Under the pieces are notes generated by a model. That model saw nothing but the letters and a program-made list of their open reading frames with translations. It was not told the origin of the DNA and did not search any database. Shown here one piece after another: positions 14,492 to 23,864 of a stretch of DNA of 29,556 bases. Source of the stretch: UKL13-2 sp043793345. Lineage in GTDB: Bacteria > Pseudomonadota > Gammaproteobacteria > Burkholderiales > Usitatibacteraceae. The translations under genes were made by a program, and so were the position numbers. Position 1 is the stretch's first letter, and every line of letters starts with the position of its first letter. Location: positions 1-29,556 of the forward strand of contig JAYVXF010000316.1 of assembly GCA_043793345.1 (NCBI GenBank), given 5' to 3'.

Positions 14492-16615
14492 TCAACGGAC
14501 GTTGAGCTGATCCTTGATGATGCGCGGCGTAATGAAAATCAGCAGCTCTGTTTTGTCTTGCTGGCGTTGGGTGCGCTTGAATAAATTACCCAGAAACGGA
14601 ATGTCTCCCAGTAACGGCACCTTGGTGACATCGGTACGGGTCGTGGTTTCGAAAATGCCGCCGAGCACCGCAGTTTCGCCATTATCCACGAGCACTGAGG
14701 TTTTCAAGGTCTTGGTGTCAATCGACGGGACGCCCGCAAAAATTTGGCCAACCGAATCTTTCTTGATGTCAATATCCATGAGCACCTTGTCATCTGGCGT
14801 AATTTGTGGCGTCACTTCAAGTGACAGAATCGCAGGCTTAAAAGTAATCGTCGTACCGCCGCTTGAAGCCTGCGTCGCATAAGGAATTTCGGTACCCTGC
14901 GTAATCGTGGCTTTCTTCTTGTCCGGTGCAACGATGCGCGGATTCGATACGACCTTACCGCGGCCATCGGATTCCAGTGCAGAAAGCTCGAGGCTCAGCA
15001 GATTGCCGTTGGCGACATTGAGGACAGAAAGGGCGAGCGTGCCTGCGGCTCCTGCCACTGGGAGGTTTACATTCGGGATGACTGGCGCGGTCAGGGTGCC
15101 ACGTGCAGCCGCAGCAGACGCGTTAAGTTCGGGCGCGACACCGAAATTGCGGCCATTGCTGGTGCTACCCGCTATAAAACCTAATTTCGCACCGAGTTGC
15201 GAGCCCCATTTGTCATCGGCGATAACGATGCGCGCCTCGATCATGACCTGACGTACCGGCACATCGAGCTGAGCAATGAGCTTTCTGACTTCATCGAGCT
15301 TGGTCGGCGTGTCGTTGACAAAAAGCGTATTGGTGCGGCTGTCGGAGTTCGCTCTGCCACGCTTGGAAAGTATGTTTTGATCTTTGTTGGTCATTAAACT
15401 TTGTGCGTCGCTCGCTTTTGCGTACGACAATTGAAAGCTCTCAGTGCGCAGCGGCTCGAGCTCGGAGATCTGCTGGCTCGCTTCAAGTGCCAATTTCTCC
15501 TTGGTCGCAAGCTCATCCGATGGCGCAATCAGCACAACATTGCCGCTTTTGCGTTTCGACAAACCTTTGGCCTGAAGGATGATGTCGAGCGCCTGATCCC
15601 ACGGCACGTCTTTCAGCCGCAGCGTGAGACTGCCACCAACGGTGTCGCTGGTGATGATGTTTAGCCCGGTGAAGTCGGCGATGACTTGCAATACCGCTCG
15701 CACTTCCACGTTTTGAAAATTCAACGATAATTTTTCGCCGTTGTAGCCCACGCCCTGCACCAACTTATTCGGGTCTTCCTTGAGCTGTTTCACTTCGACA
15801 ATGAATTGCGTGTCGGTTTGGTATGCCGAATATTCCCATAGCCCTTTTGGCTCGATGAGCATCCGTGTGTTGGGACCCTGGCTGACGAGATCGACGAGGC
15901 GGACGGGTGTTGCAAAATCGAGTACATCCAGACGACGCAGGAGATTACGCGGCGCGGTGGTATTGATAAAATCGACGACGACGTTTTTGCCCTGCAGCCG
16001 GATGTCGATACCGGTGCTCGGTGAAGACAGATCGACGATGATGCGGCCCTCGCCGTTTGCACCGCGCCGGAAATCAACGTCGCGGATACTGAATTTTTGT
16101 TCACTCGATGCGGGTGACGTTTCGGCAAACTTGGTCGTCTGCGTCGTGTCTTTCGCCACGCTCGGCAATCCACCGTCGAGGGTGATAACCAACGATTTGC
16201 CTTCCAGCGTCGCCACGTAAGTCAAACTGCGGGTCAGATTGATCACCATGCGTGTCCGACCCGCGCTCTCCACAACGCTGACCGAACGCACATCGCCTTC
16301 ACCGATCTCGACGGTATTTTTTCCGAGCGCGTTGACGACATTAGAGAGATCCAGTGCAATACGGGCGGGGTTGGTCACGGTGAAGCCGGGTGGTATCGCC
16401 GAGAGCGCATCCCTGAAGTTCGCACGAACGATCACCTTGCCGCCTTGCAGCGACGACGTGTTGATGGATTCAAGCAGATTGGGCGGAGCCGTTTGCGCGA
16501 CACCGCTTAAGCTAAACAGCACCCCCATCAGTGCGGTCATGCCGACAAACAGGCGAAATACCGTCCCGGACGCGCGAGCGCCCAACATGGTTTGATCTAG
16601 ATCGGGTTGGCTCAC
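14492..16615 (-). CDS. pilQ: Type IV pilus outer-membrane secretin PilQ
   Basis: A 707-residue secretin that forms the outer-membrane gate through which the pilus passes. It has a signal-like hydrophobic segment at about 20-41 (LFVGMTALMGVLFSLSGVAQ), two AMIN-type beta domains that bind peptidoglycan (about 50-145 and 170-270), an STN/N0 domain (LNFQNVEVRAVLQVIADFTG), an N1 domain, and the C-terminal secretin barrel with VSNPRIVAPDKKKA and VPLLGDIPFLGNLFKR. Start GTG 16615 has GAGAGG seven bases upstream, inside the end of pilP, and lies three bases after the pilP stop. It is the last gene of the pilMNOPQ unit. Confidence 0.97.
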   Translation of the reverse strand: MSQPDLDQTMLGARASGTVFRLFVGMTALMGVLFSLSGVAQTAPPNLLESINTSSLQGGKVIVRANFRDALSAIPPGFTVTNPARIALDLSNVVNALGKNTVEIGEGDVRSVSVVESAGRTRMVINLTRSLTYVATLEGKSLVITLDGGLPSVAKDTTQTTKFAETSPASSEQKFSIRDVDFRRGANGEGRIIVDLSSPSTGIDIRLQGKNVVVDFINTTAPRNLLRRLDVLDFATPVRLVDLVSQGPNTRMLIEPKGLWEYSAYQTDTQFIVEVKQLKEDPNKLVQGVGYNGEKLSLNFQNVEVRAVLQVIADFTGLNIITSDTVGGSLTLRLKDVPWDQALDIILQAKGLSKRKSGNVVLIAPSDELATKEKLALEASQQISELEPLRTESFQLSYAKASDAQSLMTNKDQNILSKRGRANSDSRTNTLFVNDTPTKLDEVRKLIAQLDVPVRQVMIEARIVIADDKWGSQLGAKLGFIAGSTSNGRNFGVAPELNASAAAARGTLTAPVIPNVNLPVAGAAGTLALSVLNVANGNLLSLELSALESDGRGKVVSNPRIVAPDKKKATITQGTEIPYATQASSGGTTITFKPAILSLEVTPQITPDDKVLMDIDIKKDSVGQIFAGVPSIDTKTLKTSVLVDNGETAVLGGIFETTTRTDVTKVPLLGDIPFLGNLFKRTQRQQDKTELLIFITPRIIKDQLNVR

Positions 16616-16618
16616 TTG

Positions 16619-17149
16619 TTACCTCTCAGTTCCTTCGAGCAAGGGCAGCACGCTTTGGCGTTCTGACCAGTCTCCGGCGGTGTCTTGTACGATTTCTTTG
16701 AGTTTCACTTCTGTATCGTTGATCTCGGTGATCAGCCCAAAATTCTGCCCGAGATAGCTGCCTTTTTTGACCCGATATAACGTCTTGTCTGCCTTCACCA
16801 GCGCATAGGTCGCACCCAATTGCGTGAGGGTGCCGACCATTTTCAATTGCTCAAGCGGGAAAGCCTCAAGCGGCTCTTTGCGACGATTCAAATCCGGTGC
16901 CAAACCACCACCAGCACCTTCATTTTGTTTGATCGCCAATTTGCGTGGCTTGAAAGGATCCGGCAGGTCAAAGCCTTCATAAGCAAACGGCGCGAACGGT
17001 CTGACTTGCGGCAGCGGCTCAATTTTTCGCGTGACGTTCTTGTCAGATTCTTTAACGAACGTGCGCAGATCCGAAAATCCCTCACCACAGCCGAAAAGCG
17101 CGAGGGCAGGCACCAGTAGATAGACCAATTTCATGGCGCGACTCATCAC
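16619..17149 (-). CDS. pilP: Type IV pilus lipoprotein PilP
   Basis: A 176-residue lipoprotein. The signal peptide ends with the lipobox L18-F-G-C21, so C21 would be lipidated and hold the protein at the inner membrane. The disordered part contains the PilP-typical YEGFDLPDPFKPRK segment; the C-terminal beta domain has LEQLKMVGTLTQLGATYALV and YRVKKGSYLGQNFGLI, which binds PilQ and links it to PilN/PilO. It overlaps pilO by ATGA. Confidence 0.96.
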   Translation of the reverse strand: MMSRAMKLVYLLVPALALFGCGEGFSDLRTFVKESDKNVTRKIEPLPQVRPFAPFAYEGFDLPDPFKPRKLAIKQNEGAGGGLAPDLNRRKEPLEAFPLEQLKMVGTLTQLGATYALVKADKTLYRVKKGSYLGQNFGLITEINDTEVKLKEIVQDTAGDWSERQSVLPLLEGTER

Positions 17150-17787
17150 TTGGCTCCCGGTTTCGCTGCCGCTTTGGAAGTCTTGCGTTGAGCAGCGATT
17201 TCCTCGGGATCGAGATATCGGTACGTTTTCGCGACTGCATCCATCGACAAAACGCCGTCTTTGCCGGTGACGATATTCAAATCACTTAACAGCACGATTC
17301 TGGGAAGCTTGGATATATCACTCGCAAACGCGCCCAGATCATGATAATTGCCATTCACTTTCAAGTTGATTGGACGCTCGGCGTAAAACTCGGTGACGTT
17401 CTCGGTTGGTGCAGGCTTGAACAAATCGAACTGTAGTCCGCGCCCCAATCCGGCCTGGTTGATGTCGATCAGCAACGCATCCATTTCAGACCGGGTCGGT
17501 AATTGTTTAAGCAATGCTCCGAACGATTGCTCGATTTCTGCGCGCTGTTGCTGATAAGCCTCCAGATTGACCGCCAGCTTTTTCTTTTCGACAAAAACCG
17601 TCTTTAGGTCAACTTCCTTTTTTTCTTCATTATCCAGATTCTCACGCTGGCCTTGGTAGAACGCAAAAAAACCTACCACTAAAATCAGGACAAAAATCAG
17701 CAGCATTGCTGCCAATTTGAATGGCCACGGCCAACCACCGGGATTTTTAGTATCTAACTGTTTGAGCTCGTCCAGCCACTTATTCAT
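17146..17787 (-). CDS. pilO: Type IV pilus alignment protein PilO
   Basis: A 213-residue bitopic inner-membrane protein. After a short cytoplasmic end (LDTKNPGGWPWPFKLAA) comes one membrane helix at about 28-46, then a coiled-coil segment (ENLDNEEKKEVDLKTVFVEK) and a ferredoxin-like domain with LLIDINQAGLGRGLQFDLFK. It pairs with PilN to span the periplasm between PilM and PilP. Both ends overlap neighbours by four bases (ATGA), indicating tight co-translation. Confidence 0.96.
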   Translation of the reverse strand: MNKWLDELKQLDTKNPGGWPWPFKLAAMLLIFVLILVVGFFAFYQGQRENLDNEEKKEVDLKTVFVEKKKLAVNLEAYQQQRAEIEQSFGALLKQLPTRSEMDALLIDINQAGLGRGLQFDLFKPAPTENVTEFYAERPINLKVNGNYHDLGAFASDISKLPRIVLLSDLNIVTGKDGVLSMDAVAKTYRYLDPEEIAAQRKTSKAAAKPGAK

Positions 17788-18380
17788 GGTTTTTTCTCCG
17801 CAGCTTTCGCGGGATTCGAGCCCTTGCCATCATCGGCCTTTAAGCGCTTTATAACGAAATCAAGGATGAATTCGTTGGCGCGTTGCGTATTTAACGTGAC
17901 GGCTTTGATTTCAACCAGATTAGGGTTGCCGAGGTAAGGGGACGCCTCGATATTGCGCATAAATGCCGAAACGCGCGCATTCGACTGCGCGTAGCCGCTG
18001 ACGCTTAACTTTATCCCGGTTTGCTTGATTGACTTCAGATACAAGCCCTCGGGCAACTGGCGCAGGAGCTGATCCAGCAAATAGACTGGCTCGGAGCGGA
18101 AGCTTTGGAGGCCTTCCACAACCTGTTTTTTCGCTAGCAGCGAAGCGGTCTCCTCGCGAATGCGTGCGATCTCTTCAATTTGTTTGTCGAGTGTGGCGAT
18201 TTCGGTGGTGAGATATTTATTGCGCCCTTGCTGTTTGGTAATCTGCGCGTCGAAAAACACCCAGAGCAGACTAGCGATCACCAGACCGACGACCGCAGCC
18301 AGACCCGCCAGAATCCCAAACTGTTTTTGCCGCGCTTTACGTTTTTCTTCGCGGTGCGGGAGTAGGTTTATGCGGATCAT
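17784..18380 (-). CDS. pilN: Type IV pilus assembly protein PilN
   Basis: A 198-residue bitopic membrane protein starting with the conserved MIRINLLPHREEKRKARQ peptide that docks into the PilM groove. One membrane helix lies at about 22-45, followed by a coiled coil (TTEIATLDKQIEEIARIRE) and a domain with LPEGLYLKSIKQTG. It overlaps pilM and pilO by four bases. Confidence 0.97.
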   Translation of the reverse strand: MIRINLLPHREEKRKARQKQFGILAGLAAVVGLVIASLLWVFFDAQITKQQGRNKYLTTEIATLDKQIEEIARIREETASLLAKKQVVEGLQSFRSEPVYLLDQLLRQLPEGLYLKSIKQTGIKLSVSGYAQSNARVSAFMRNIEASPYLGNPNLVEIKAVTLNTQRANEFILDFVIKRLKADDGKGSNPAKAAEKKP

Positions 18381-19474
18381 GCGGGATCAAACCTTCGCAT
18401 TGCGAGCCCACACGCGACCATCAGCGCTGGTGCATCTATGGTCAGTTGCCGGGGTTTTACTTTTGACGAGAGTGCCATGTTGGCGAAAGGATTCGCGACG
18501 ACGGTATGCACCTGAGTGCGTTGCGCGACCATTTCTTCCAATCCACCCAGCATCGCGCAGCCACCGGAAAGCAGAATATGGTCAACTTTGTTGAATTGCG
18601 TGGAGGTGAAGAAAAATTGCAGCGCGCGCGAAATTTCCAGCACGATTTTTTCGTTGAAAGGCTGTAACACATCGGGCCCGTAATTGTCGGGAAGGCCGCC
18701 TGATTTCTTGGCGACTTCTGCCTCTTCGGCAGGCATGCCGAATTGCCGGGAAATATCCTGGGTTAGCTGATAGCCGCCCAGTTGCTGCTCGCGTGAATAG
18801 ACTTGTTGTCCTTCATGCATGACGATGACGCGGGTGGACTGCGCGCCGATGTCGACAATCGCGGTCACGTCCTTTGCTTCAATCCCGGAGGCGCTACCGA
18901 GGATCATTTCGAATGCCGCAAGTGCCGCGTAAGACTCGACATCCATCACGGTCGTTTTTAAGCCGGCCGCTTCAGCGACCGCGACACGGTCTTCGATTTT
19001 CTCTTTGCGAGATGCGGCGATCAAAACTTCAACTTCTTCTTCGCTGTTGGCCGCAGGGCCTAGCACCTGAAAATCGAGATTTACCTCGTCCAGACTGAAT
19101 GGTATGTATTGATTGGCCTCAGACTGTACTTGATACTCCATGTCCTCTTCGCGCTGATTACCATTCAGATTAACCTTTTTGGTAATAACAGCGGCTGAGG
19201 GGAGCGCCAAGGCAATGTTCTTGATTCGCGTCGCCATCAGCTTATGCGCGCGTCGCATCACGTCCCCGGCCGCCTCGATATTGGCCACGTTGCCGTCGGT
19301 GATTGTATCTTTCGGCAATGGTTCAATCACGTAGCGCTCTACGCGATAAAGCCCTTTGCCCGCCTCCGCCAATTCAACCATCTTAATGTAGGACGAACTG
19401 ATGTCGACCCCGATGAGTGGTGGCGTTGTAGCGCGCAAGAAATCAAACTGGTTAGCCAGCTTTTCGTTAAGCAT
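18377..19474 (-). CDS. pilM: Type IV pilus actin-like protein PilM
   Basis: A 365-residue cytoplasmic ATP-binding protein of the actin/FtsA fold. Visible: GVDISSSYIKMVEL (phosphate 1 region), IVDIGAQSTRVIVMHEGQ (phosphate 2 region) and ILLSGGCAMLGGLEEM (adenosine region). It binds the PilN N-terminal peptide and links the alignment complex to the pilus motor side. I chose ATG 19474 (MLNEKLANQFDFL), with a modest GGGGCAG site; an upstream in-frame extension to 19549 is promoter sequence. It is the first gene of the pil operon, divergent from mrcA. Confidence 0.96.
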   Translation of the reverse strand: MLNEKLANQFDFLRATTPPLIGVDISSSYIKMVELAEAGKGLYRVERYVIEPLPKDTITDGNVANIEAAGDVMRRAHKLMATRIKNIALALPSAAVITKKVNLNGNQREEDMEYQVQSEANQYIPFSLDEVNLDFQVLGPAANSEEEVEVLIAASRKEKIEDRVAVAEAAGLKTTVMDVESYAALAAFEMILGSASGIEAKDVTAIVDIGAQSTRVIVMHEGQQVYSREQQLGGYQLTQDISRQFGMPAEEAEVAKKSGGLPDNYGPDVLQPFNEKIVLEISRALQFFFTSTQFNKVDHILLSGGCAMLGGLEEMVAQRTQVHTVVANPFANMALSSKVKPRQLTIDAPALMVACGLAMRRFDPA

Positions 19475-19536
19475 GGTGGTTGAACTGCCCCTATTGTATT
19501 GAGTACTTACAGCTGACAACGCACAAATTACATTAA

Positions 19537-19565
19537 ATGCTAGCAACAACCTTAGGACGTGTAAA
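19537..19565 (-). promoter_or_regulatory. Candidate sigma70 promoter for pilMNOPQ
   Basis: On the minus strand TTTACA (19565-19560) and TAGCAT (19542-19537) are separated by 17 bases, about 65 bases before the pilM start. Five of six positions match in the -35 box and four of six in the -10 box. By-eye prediction. Confidence 0.5.
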
Positions 19566-19627
19566 GCAATTTCTTTTAAACCTCGAAAAAACTTTAACTA
19601 TCTGCACCACGTTTTTGTTATCACTAT

Positions 19628-19667
19628 CTTGCCAATATGCTCATCTATTATGGCTGGTATTGGCAAG
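19628..19667. promoter_or_regulatory. Perfect inverted repeat in the pilM-mrcA intergenic region
   Basis: CTTGCCAATA (19628-19637) and TATTGGCAAG (19658-19667) are a perfect 10-bp inverted repeat 20 bases apart, between two divergent genes and upstream of the mrcA -10 box. It could be a regulator-binding site; the 30-base centre-to-centre distance is about three helical turns. No known operator is matched. Confidence 0.5.
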
Positions 19668-19690
19668 CGAGATTGTTGATGCGACCCCGA

Positions 19691-19696
19691 TATAAT
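19691..19696 (+). promoter_or_regulatory. Candidate -10 box for mrcA
   Basis: A perfect TATAAT lies 30 bases before the mrcA ATG. No good -35 hexamer is found at 16-18 bases; the nearest TTGGCA is 25 bases away, so activation by a bound protein, perhaps at the inverted repeat just upstream, is possible. Confidence 0.45.
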
Positions 19697-19726
19697 GCAA
19701 CTTAACGCTCGACATTACAGGCAGAT

Positions 19727-22069
19727 ATGACCTTACGCTGGTGGTTTTACCCCCTTATTCTTTTGACGTCGCTGGCATTGGTAGCGGTCGGGATCGTATT
19801 GTTGGCGGTGGTTCTACTGTATCCAAACCTGCCTTCGATCGACGCCGTCACCGATTACCGGCCAAAATTGCCGCTGCGGGTGTTTACGGTTGAGGGCGAT
19901 GTCATCGGCGAATTTGGCGAGGAGAAACGTACCTTCGTCCGCGTGCAGGATTTCCCTGCGATCATGAAACAGGCGGTGATTTCTGCCGAAGATGAACGTT
20001 TTTATCAGCATGGCGGCGTCGATTATTTGGGGCTGATGCGAGCCGCTGGAACGAACATTTTGGCCGGCAAAATCAAAGGTGGCGCATCGACCATCACGCA
20101 GCAGGTGGCACGCAATTTCTTCTTGAGCAATGAACAGACGCTGACGCGCAAAATTTCAGAGTGGCTGCTCGCTTTCAAAATTGAGAAGAGCTTAAGTAAA
20201 GATCAGATTTTAGAAATCTACCTCAACCACATTTTTTTGGGCAACCGCGCTTTCGGATTTGCAGCCGCCAGTCGCGTCTATTACAACAAAGATGTCACGC
20301 AACTTAGCCCTGCCGAGGCTGCCATGCTGGCCGGAATTCCGAAAGCCCCATCGCTGTATAACCCGTTCAACAACGTAAAACGCGCCACGTTGCGGCAGCA
20401 ATATGTGCTGCGGCGCATGAATGAGCTCAATTATTTGAACGATGGCGCGCTTGCAACGGCCAGGGCCGAGGTGCTGAAATTTAACCGTGAACGCCAGATG
20501 TATGCGGTCAACGCTGAATATGTCGCTGAAATGACCCGCCAGGAAGTGTTTGAGCAATACGGCGAAAAGGCCTATGTGAGCGGTATTCGCGTCTACACCA
20601 CCATTCGCAAGAGTGATCAGGAAGCCGCCTTGGCAGCGCTGCGCAAAGGTGTCCTCGAATATGATCGCCGCCACGGCTATCGCGGGCCGGAGGGTTCGAT
20701 AAATTTACCCGCCGATAAAGACGAAGCCGAGGAGGCTGCCGAGGAGGCGCTGCAAGACAAGGAAATTATCGGTGACCTAATGCCAGCAGTCGTCATGGCA
20801 GCCGATGCCAAGCAAGTGATCGCTTACACCAAACGCGGGGATACGTTCACACTTACCGGTGACGCGTTAAAGTTTGTCGCGCGCGCACTGGGCGACAAAG
20901 CATCGGCCTTGAAGCCGGTGCGAGGCTCCCTCATCCGCTTGGCACCCGACGAAAAATTGCAATGGTCAGTCGCCCAATTGCCAAGAGTGGAAGCGGCACT
21001 GGTGTCGCTCGATCCGGCGAACGGCGCGATCCGGGCATTGGTGGGAGGATTTGATTTCACCGCCAATAAATTCAACCACGTCACGCAAGCCTTGCGGCAA
21101 CCAGGTTCGAGTTTTAAGCCTTTCGTTTATTCCGCCGCGCTGGAAAAAGGCTTCACGCCAGCAACAATAGTGAACGACGCGCCGGTGGTCTTTGATCCCG
21201 GTCGTAACGGCGGGCAGATTTGGGAGCCAAAAAATTACGATAGCAAATACGAAGGCCCGATGCGATTGCGGCAGGCGCTCGCAAAGTCAAAAAACATGGT
21301 CTCCATCCGCGTCTTGCAGGCGATAGGTCCTAACTATGCCCAAGACTACATCAGCCGGTTTGGGTTCGACCCGAAACAGCATCCCGCATATCTCACGATG
21401 GCCCTGGGCGCTGGCTCGACCACACCGCTGCAAATGGCAGGTGCGTATTCGGTATTTGCCAACGGCGGCTATCGCATCAAGCCGTATTTCATCACCAAGA
21501 TCACCGATGACAAAGGCGGCATCCTGTTTGAAGCTTCACCCGAAATCGCAGGCGTCGATAACGCCAAGTCCGACGCGAGTGTGAAATCTGCTGAGCGCGT
21601 CATCGACCCGCGTAATGCATTCATCATGACCAGTTTATTGCGCGATGTGGTTCGCTATGGCACTGCGGCGCGCGCGATGTCTCTGGGACGCAATGACCTG
21701 TCGGGCAAAACGGGCACTACCAACGACAGTCTCGATGCGTGGTTTGCCGGATTTAATCCCAACCTCGTCGCGGTCACCTGGATTGGCTACGACAACCCCG
21801 CCTCGCTGGGCGAGGCAGAGACCGGTGGCGGCGCGTCGCTACCGATGTGGATGTACTACATGGCCAAAGCGCTCAAAGGCGTCAAAGAGCGGTCGTTCGA
21901 GCCGCCTCCGGGGGTCGCGACGATACCGCTCAATGGCGAATTTGGTAAAGACGGTAGGCAGTTAATGGAATTCATCTACGCCGAAAACGTGGGTAACGTC
22001 GGCGACGGACCGGCAGCGCTTCGCGAGGCGAACAAGCCTTCCGAAGAAGTCAGAAACCAGATTTTTTAG
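19727..22069 (+). CDS. mrcA: Penicillin-binding protein 1A, bifunctional peptidoglycan synthase
   Basis: A 780-residue class A PBP. One N-terminal membrane anchor (about 8-32) is followed by the GT51 glycosyltransferase domain: E88-D-E-R-F-Y-Q-H-G with catalytic E88, then GGASTITQQVARNFFL and KIEKSLSKDQILEIYLN. An OB-like insert lies at about 320-410. The transpeptidase has S461-S-F-K464 (nucleophile S461), S521-K-N523 and K661-T-G663. It polymerises lipid II and cross-links the peptides in the periplasm. It is divergent from pilM, as in many Beta- and Gammaproteobacteria, and followed three bases later by an unrecognised gene. Confidence 0.97.
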   Translation: MTLRWWFYPLILLTSLALVAVGIVLLAVVLLYPNLPSIDAVTDYRPKLPLRVFTVEGDVIGEFGEEKRTFVRVQDFPAIMKQAVISAEDERFYQHGGVDYLGLMRAAGTNILAGKIKGGASTITQQVARNFFLSNEQTLTRKISEWLLAFKIEKSLSKDQILEIYLNHIFLGNRAFGFAAASRVYYNKDVTQLSPAEAAMLAGIPKAPSLYNPFNNVKRATLRQQYVLRRMNELNYLNDGALATARAEVLKFNRERQMYAVNAEYVAEMTRQEVFEQYGEKAYVSGIRVYTTIRKSDQEAALAALRKGVLEYDRRHGYRGPEGSINLPADKDEAEEAAEEALQDKEIIGDLMPAVVMAADAKQVIAYTKRGDTFTLTGDALKFVARALGDKASALKPVRGSLIRLAPDEKLQWSVAQLPRVEAALVSLDPANGAIRALVGGFDFTANKFNHVTQALRQPGSSFKPFVYSAALEKGFTPATIVNDAPVVFDPGRNGGQIWEPKNYDSKYEGPMRLRQALAKSKNMVSIRVLQAIGPNYAQDYISRFGFDPKQHPAYLTMALGAGSTTPLQMAGAYSVFANGGYRIKPYFITKITDDKGGILFEASPEIAGVDNAKSDASVKSAERVIDPRNAFIMTSLLRDVVRYGTAARAMSLGRNDLSGKTGTTNDSLDAWFAGFNPNLVAVTWIGYDNPASLGEAETGGGASLPMWMYYMAKALKGVKERSFEPPPGVATIPLNGEFGKDGRQLMEFIYAENVGNVGDGPAALREANKPSEEVRNQIF

Positions 22070-22072
22070 CGC

Positions 22073-22735
22073 GTGTTTCCAGTGAAACGGCGAAAACGAT
22101 CATCCCACGGGAATCACGGCGATAGCGCAGAAGCCCCGCACCTCAACGCGAGAAGCGAAATCGCCTACCTTGCCGCGCGACTGATCGCGGAAGAAGGGAT
22201 CACCGATTTCGCCGCCGCCAAACAAAAAGCGGCGCGCCAAATGGGCGTCACGGATCAGTCTTCACTGCCTGACAACGTTGAGGTTGACGCGGCGCTGAAA
22301 TCGCACCAGGCGCTATTTCAACGCGACTCGCAGCCCCAGGAATGTTGGGCGTTACGGCAAATTGCGATCGAAGTCATGCGCGGGCTTGATCGTTTTTCGC
22401 CATGGCTTGTCGGCGCGGTACTTACCGGCTCGGCCAACCGTTTTTCACCAATTGAGATTGAAATCGTCGCAGATGATGCCAAGCAGTTGGAAATGTTTTT
22501 CTTCAATATTGGCACGCCGTTCGACACGCGGATCAAGCGCGCGCGTCAGGCACCAACCGGCTCCACAGCAAACGAAAACGTTAACGATATTTCGATTTAT
22601 GAAATTTCATTCAAGGAAATTCCGATCTTGATCGCGTTTTATCCGAACCATGCGGTGCGGGCAACGCATCATCCACGCGGCAGTCTGAAGCACGCACGCG
22701 CGCAATTGGCGGATGCAGAAGCGCTGCTGGCTTAA
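22073..22735 (+). CDS. Unrecognised nucleotidyltransferase-like protein
   Basis: A 220-residue soluble protein. The N-terminal 30 residues are basic (VKRRKRSSHGNHG). A helical region with RSEIAYLAARLIAEEGITDF follows, then VGAVLTGSANRFSPIEIEIVADD, which resembles the GS-x(n)-(D/E)-x-(D/E) strand-turn of the nucleotidyltransferase fold; the acidic pair here is E-I-E. I recall similar proteins beside cell-envelope genes in Betaproteobacteria, without a defined role. GTG 22073 is the annotated start, only three bases after mrcA, but GTG 22082 is equally possible and neither has a ribosome binding site, so coupling to mrcA is likely. It is convergent with hemB, 10 bases apart. Confidence 0.7.
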   Translation: MFPVKRRKRSSHGNHGDSAEAPHLNARSEIAYLAARLIAEEGITDFAAAKQKAARQMGVTDQSSLPDNVEVDAALKSHQALFQRDSQPQECWALRQIAIEVMRGLDRFSPWLVGAVLTGSANRFSPIEIEIVADDAKQLEMFFFNIGTPFDTRIKRARQAPTGSTANENVNDISIYEISFKEIPILIAFYPNHAVRATHHPRGSLKHARAQLADAEALLA

Positions 22736-22745
22736 CGCCCGGCCA

Positions 22746-23744
22746 TTAGTCTGCCAACAAGGCAGCCGCGTCCAGCGCAAAGTAAGTCAGAATGCCATCC
22801 GCGCCCGCACGCTTGAAGGCCAGCAACGATTCCATCATGCAGACCTCGCCGTCCAGCCAGCCGTTGAGCGCAGCCGCCTTCAGCATCGCGTATTCGCCGG
22901 ACACTTGATAGACAAACGTTGGCGCACCGAACGTCGCTTTGGCGCGTTGAACAATATCCAGATACGGCATGCCGGGCTTGACCATCACCATATCCGCGCC
23001 CTCTTGCAGGTCGAGCGCGATTTCGCGCATTGCCTCATCTGAATTTCCCGGATCCATCTGGTAATTTTTCTTGTCGCTCTTGCCCAGATTGCCGGCCGAG
23101 CCCACCGCATCGCGGAACGGCCCGTAAAAGCTGCTGGCGTACTTTGCCGAATAGGCGAGGATCGACGTGTGAATAAGCCCTTTGCCATCAAGCGCCTTGC
23201 GGATTGCGCCGATGCGGCCATCCATCATGTCCGAAGGCGCGACAATATCGACGCCGGCTTCGGCCTGCGTAATTGCCTGCTTCTCGAGAATGGCGACGGT
23301 CGCGTCGTTAAGGATGTAGCCAGAATCATCAAGCACACCATCCTGACCGTGGCTGGTGTACGGGTCGAGTGCTACGTCGCAAATAATGCCGACCTCGGGA
23401 AAGCGTTTTTTTAATTCAGCGACGGCGCGCGGCACCAAACCATTTGCGTTAAACGCTTCCTCGCCACCCGGCGTTTTCTTTTTGTTATCGATCACCGGAA
23501 ACAAGGCAATCGCGGGAATGCCCAGCCGCGCCGCTTTTTCAACAATCGGCAACAGCAGATCCAGTGACACCCGCCCAACGCCGGGCATCGACACGACCTC
23601 CTCACGTTTGCCCTTGCCGTCCAGCAGGAACACCGGATACAGCAAGTCGCTGGATGAGAGCGAGGACTCGCGCACCATGTCGCGCAAAAAGCCGGTGCGG
23701 CGCAAACGGCGCATACGGCGCTGGGGAAATTGACCAATATTCAT
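22746..23744 (-). CDS. hemB: Delta-aminolevulinic acid dehydratase (porphobilinogen synthase)
   Basis: A 332-residue enzyme that condenses two 5-aminolevulinate molecules to porphobilinogen in haem synthesis. The N-terminal RRLRRTGFLRDMVRE and FPVIDNKKKTPGGEEAFN are typical. Two active-site lysines are visible in AYSAKYASSFYGPFRDA and MVMVKPGMPYLD. The metal loop reads ICDVALDPYTSHGQDGVL, with aspartates where zinc enzymes have cysteines, so this is the Mg2+-dependent type. Its upstream region contains the candidate small RNA on the opposite strand. Confidence 0.97.
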   Translation of the reverse strand: MNIGQFPQRRMRRLRRTGFLRDMVRESSLSSSDLLYPVFLLDGKGKREEVVSMPGVGRVSLDLLLPIVEKAARLGIPAIALFPVIDNKKKTPGGEEAFNANGLVPRAVAELKKRFPEVGIICDVALDPYTSHGQDGVLDDSGYILNDATVAILEKQAITQAEAGVDIVAPSDMMDGRIGAIRKALDGKGLIHTSILAYSAKYASSFYGPFRDAVGSAGNLGKSDKKNYQMDPGNSDEAMREIALDLQEGADMVMVKPGMPYLDIVQRAKATFGAPTFVYQVSGEYAMLKAAALNGWLDGEVCMMESLLAFKRAGADGILTYFALDAAALLAD

Positions 23745-23864
23745 GATTAATAATCGAAATGGGGAGTGAGGCTATTGAGTCTACAACATGGATGCGAAAA
23801 ACAAGGTTTGACGTTTGCCGCGCATCGCGTTGAACTTTTTTCAGCATCACGGTTCATAGTTAGT

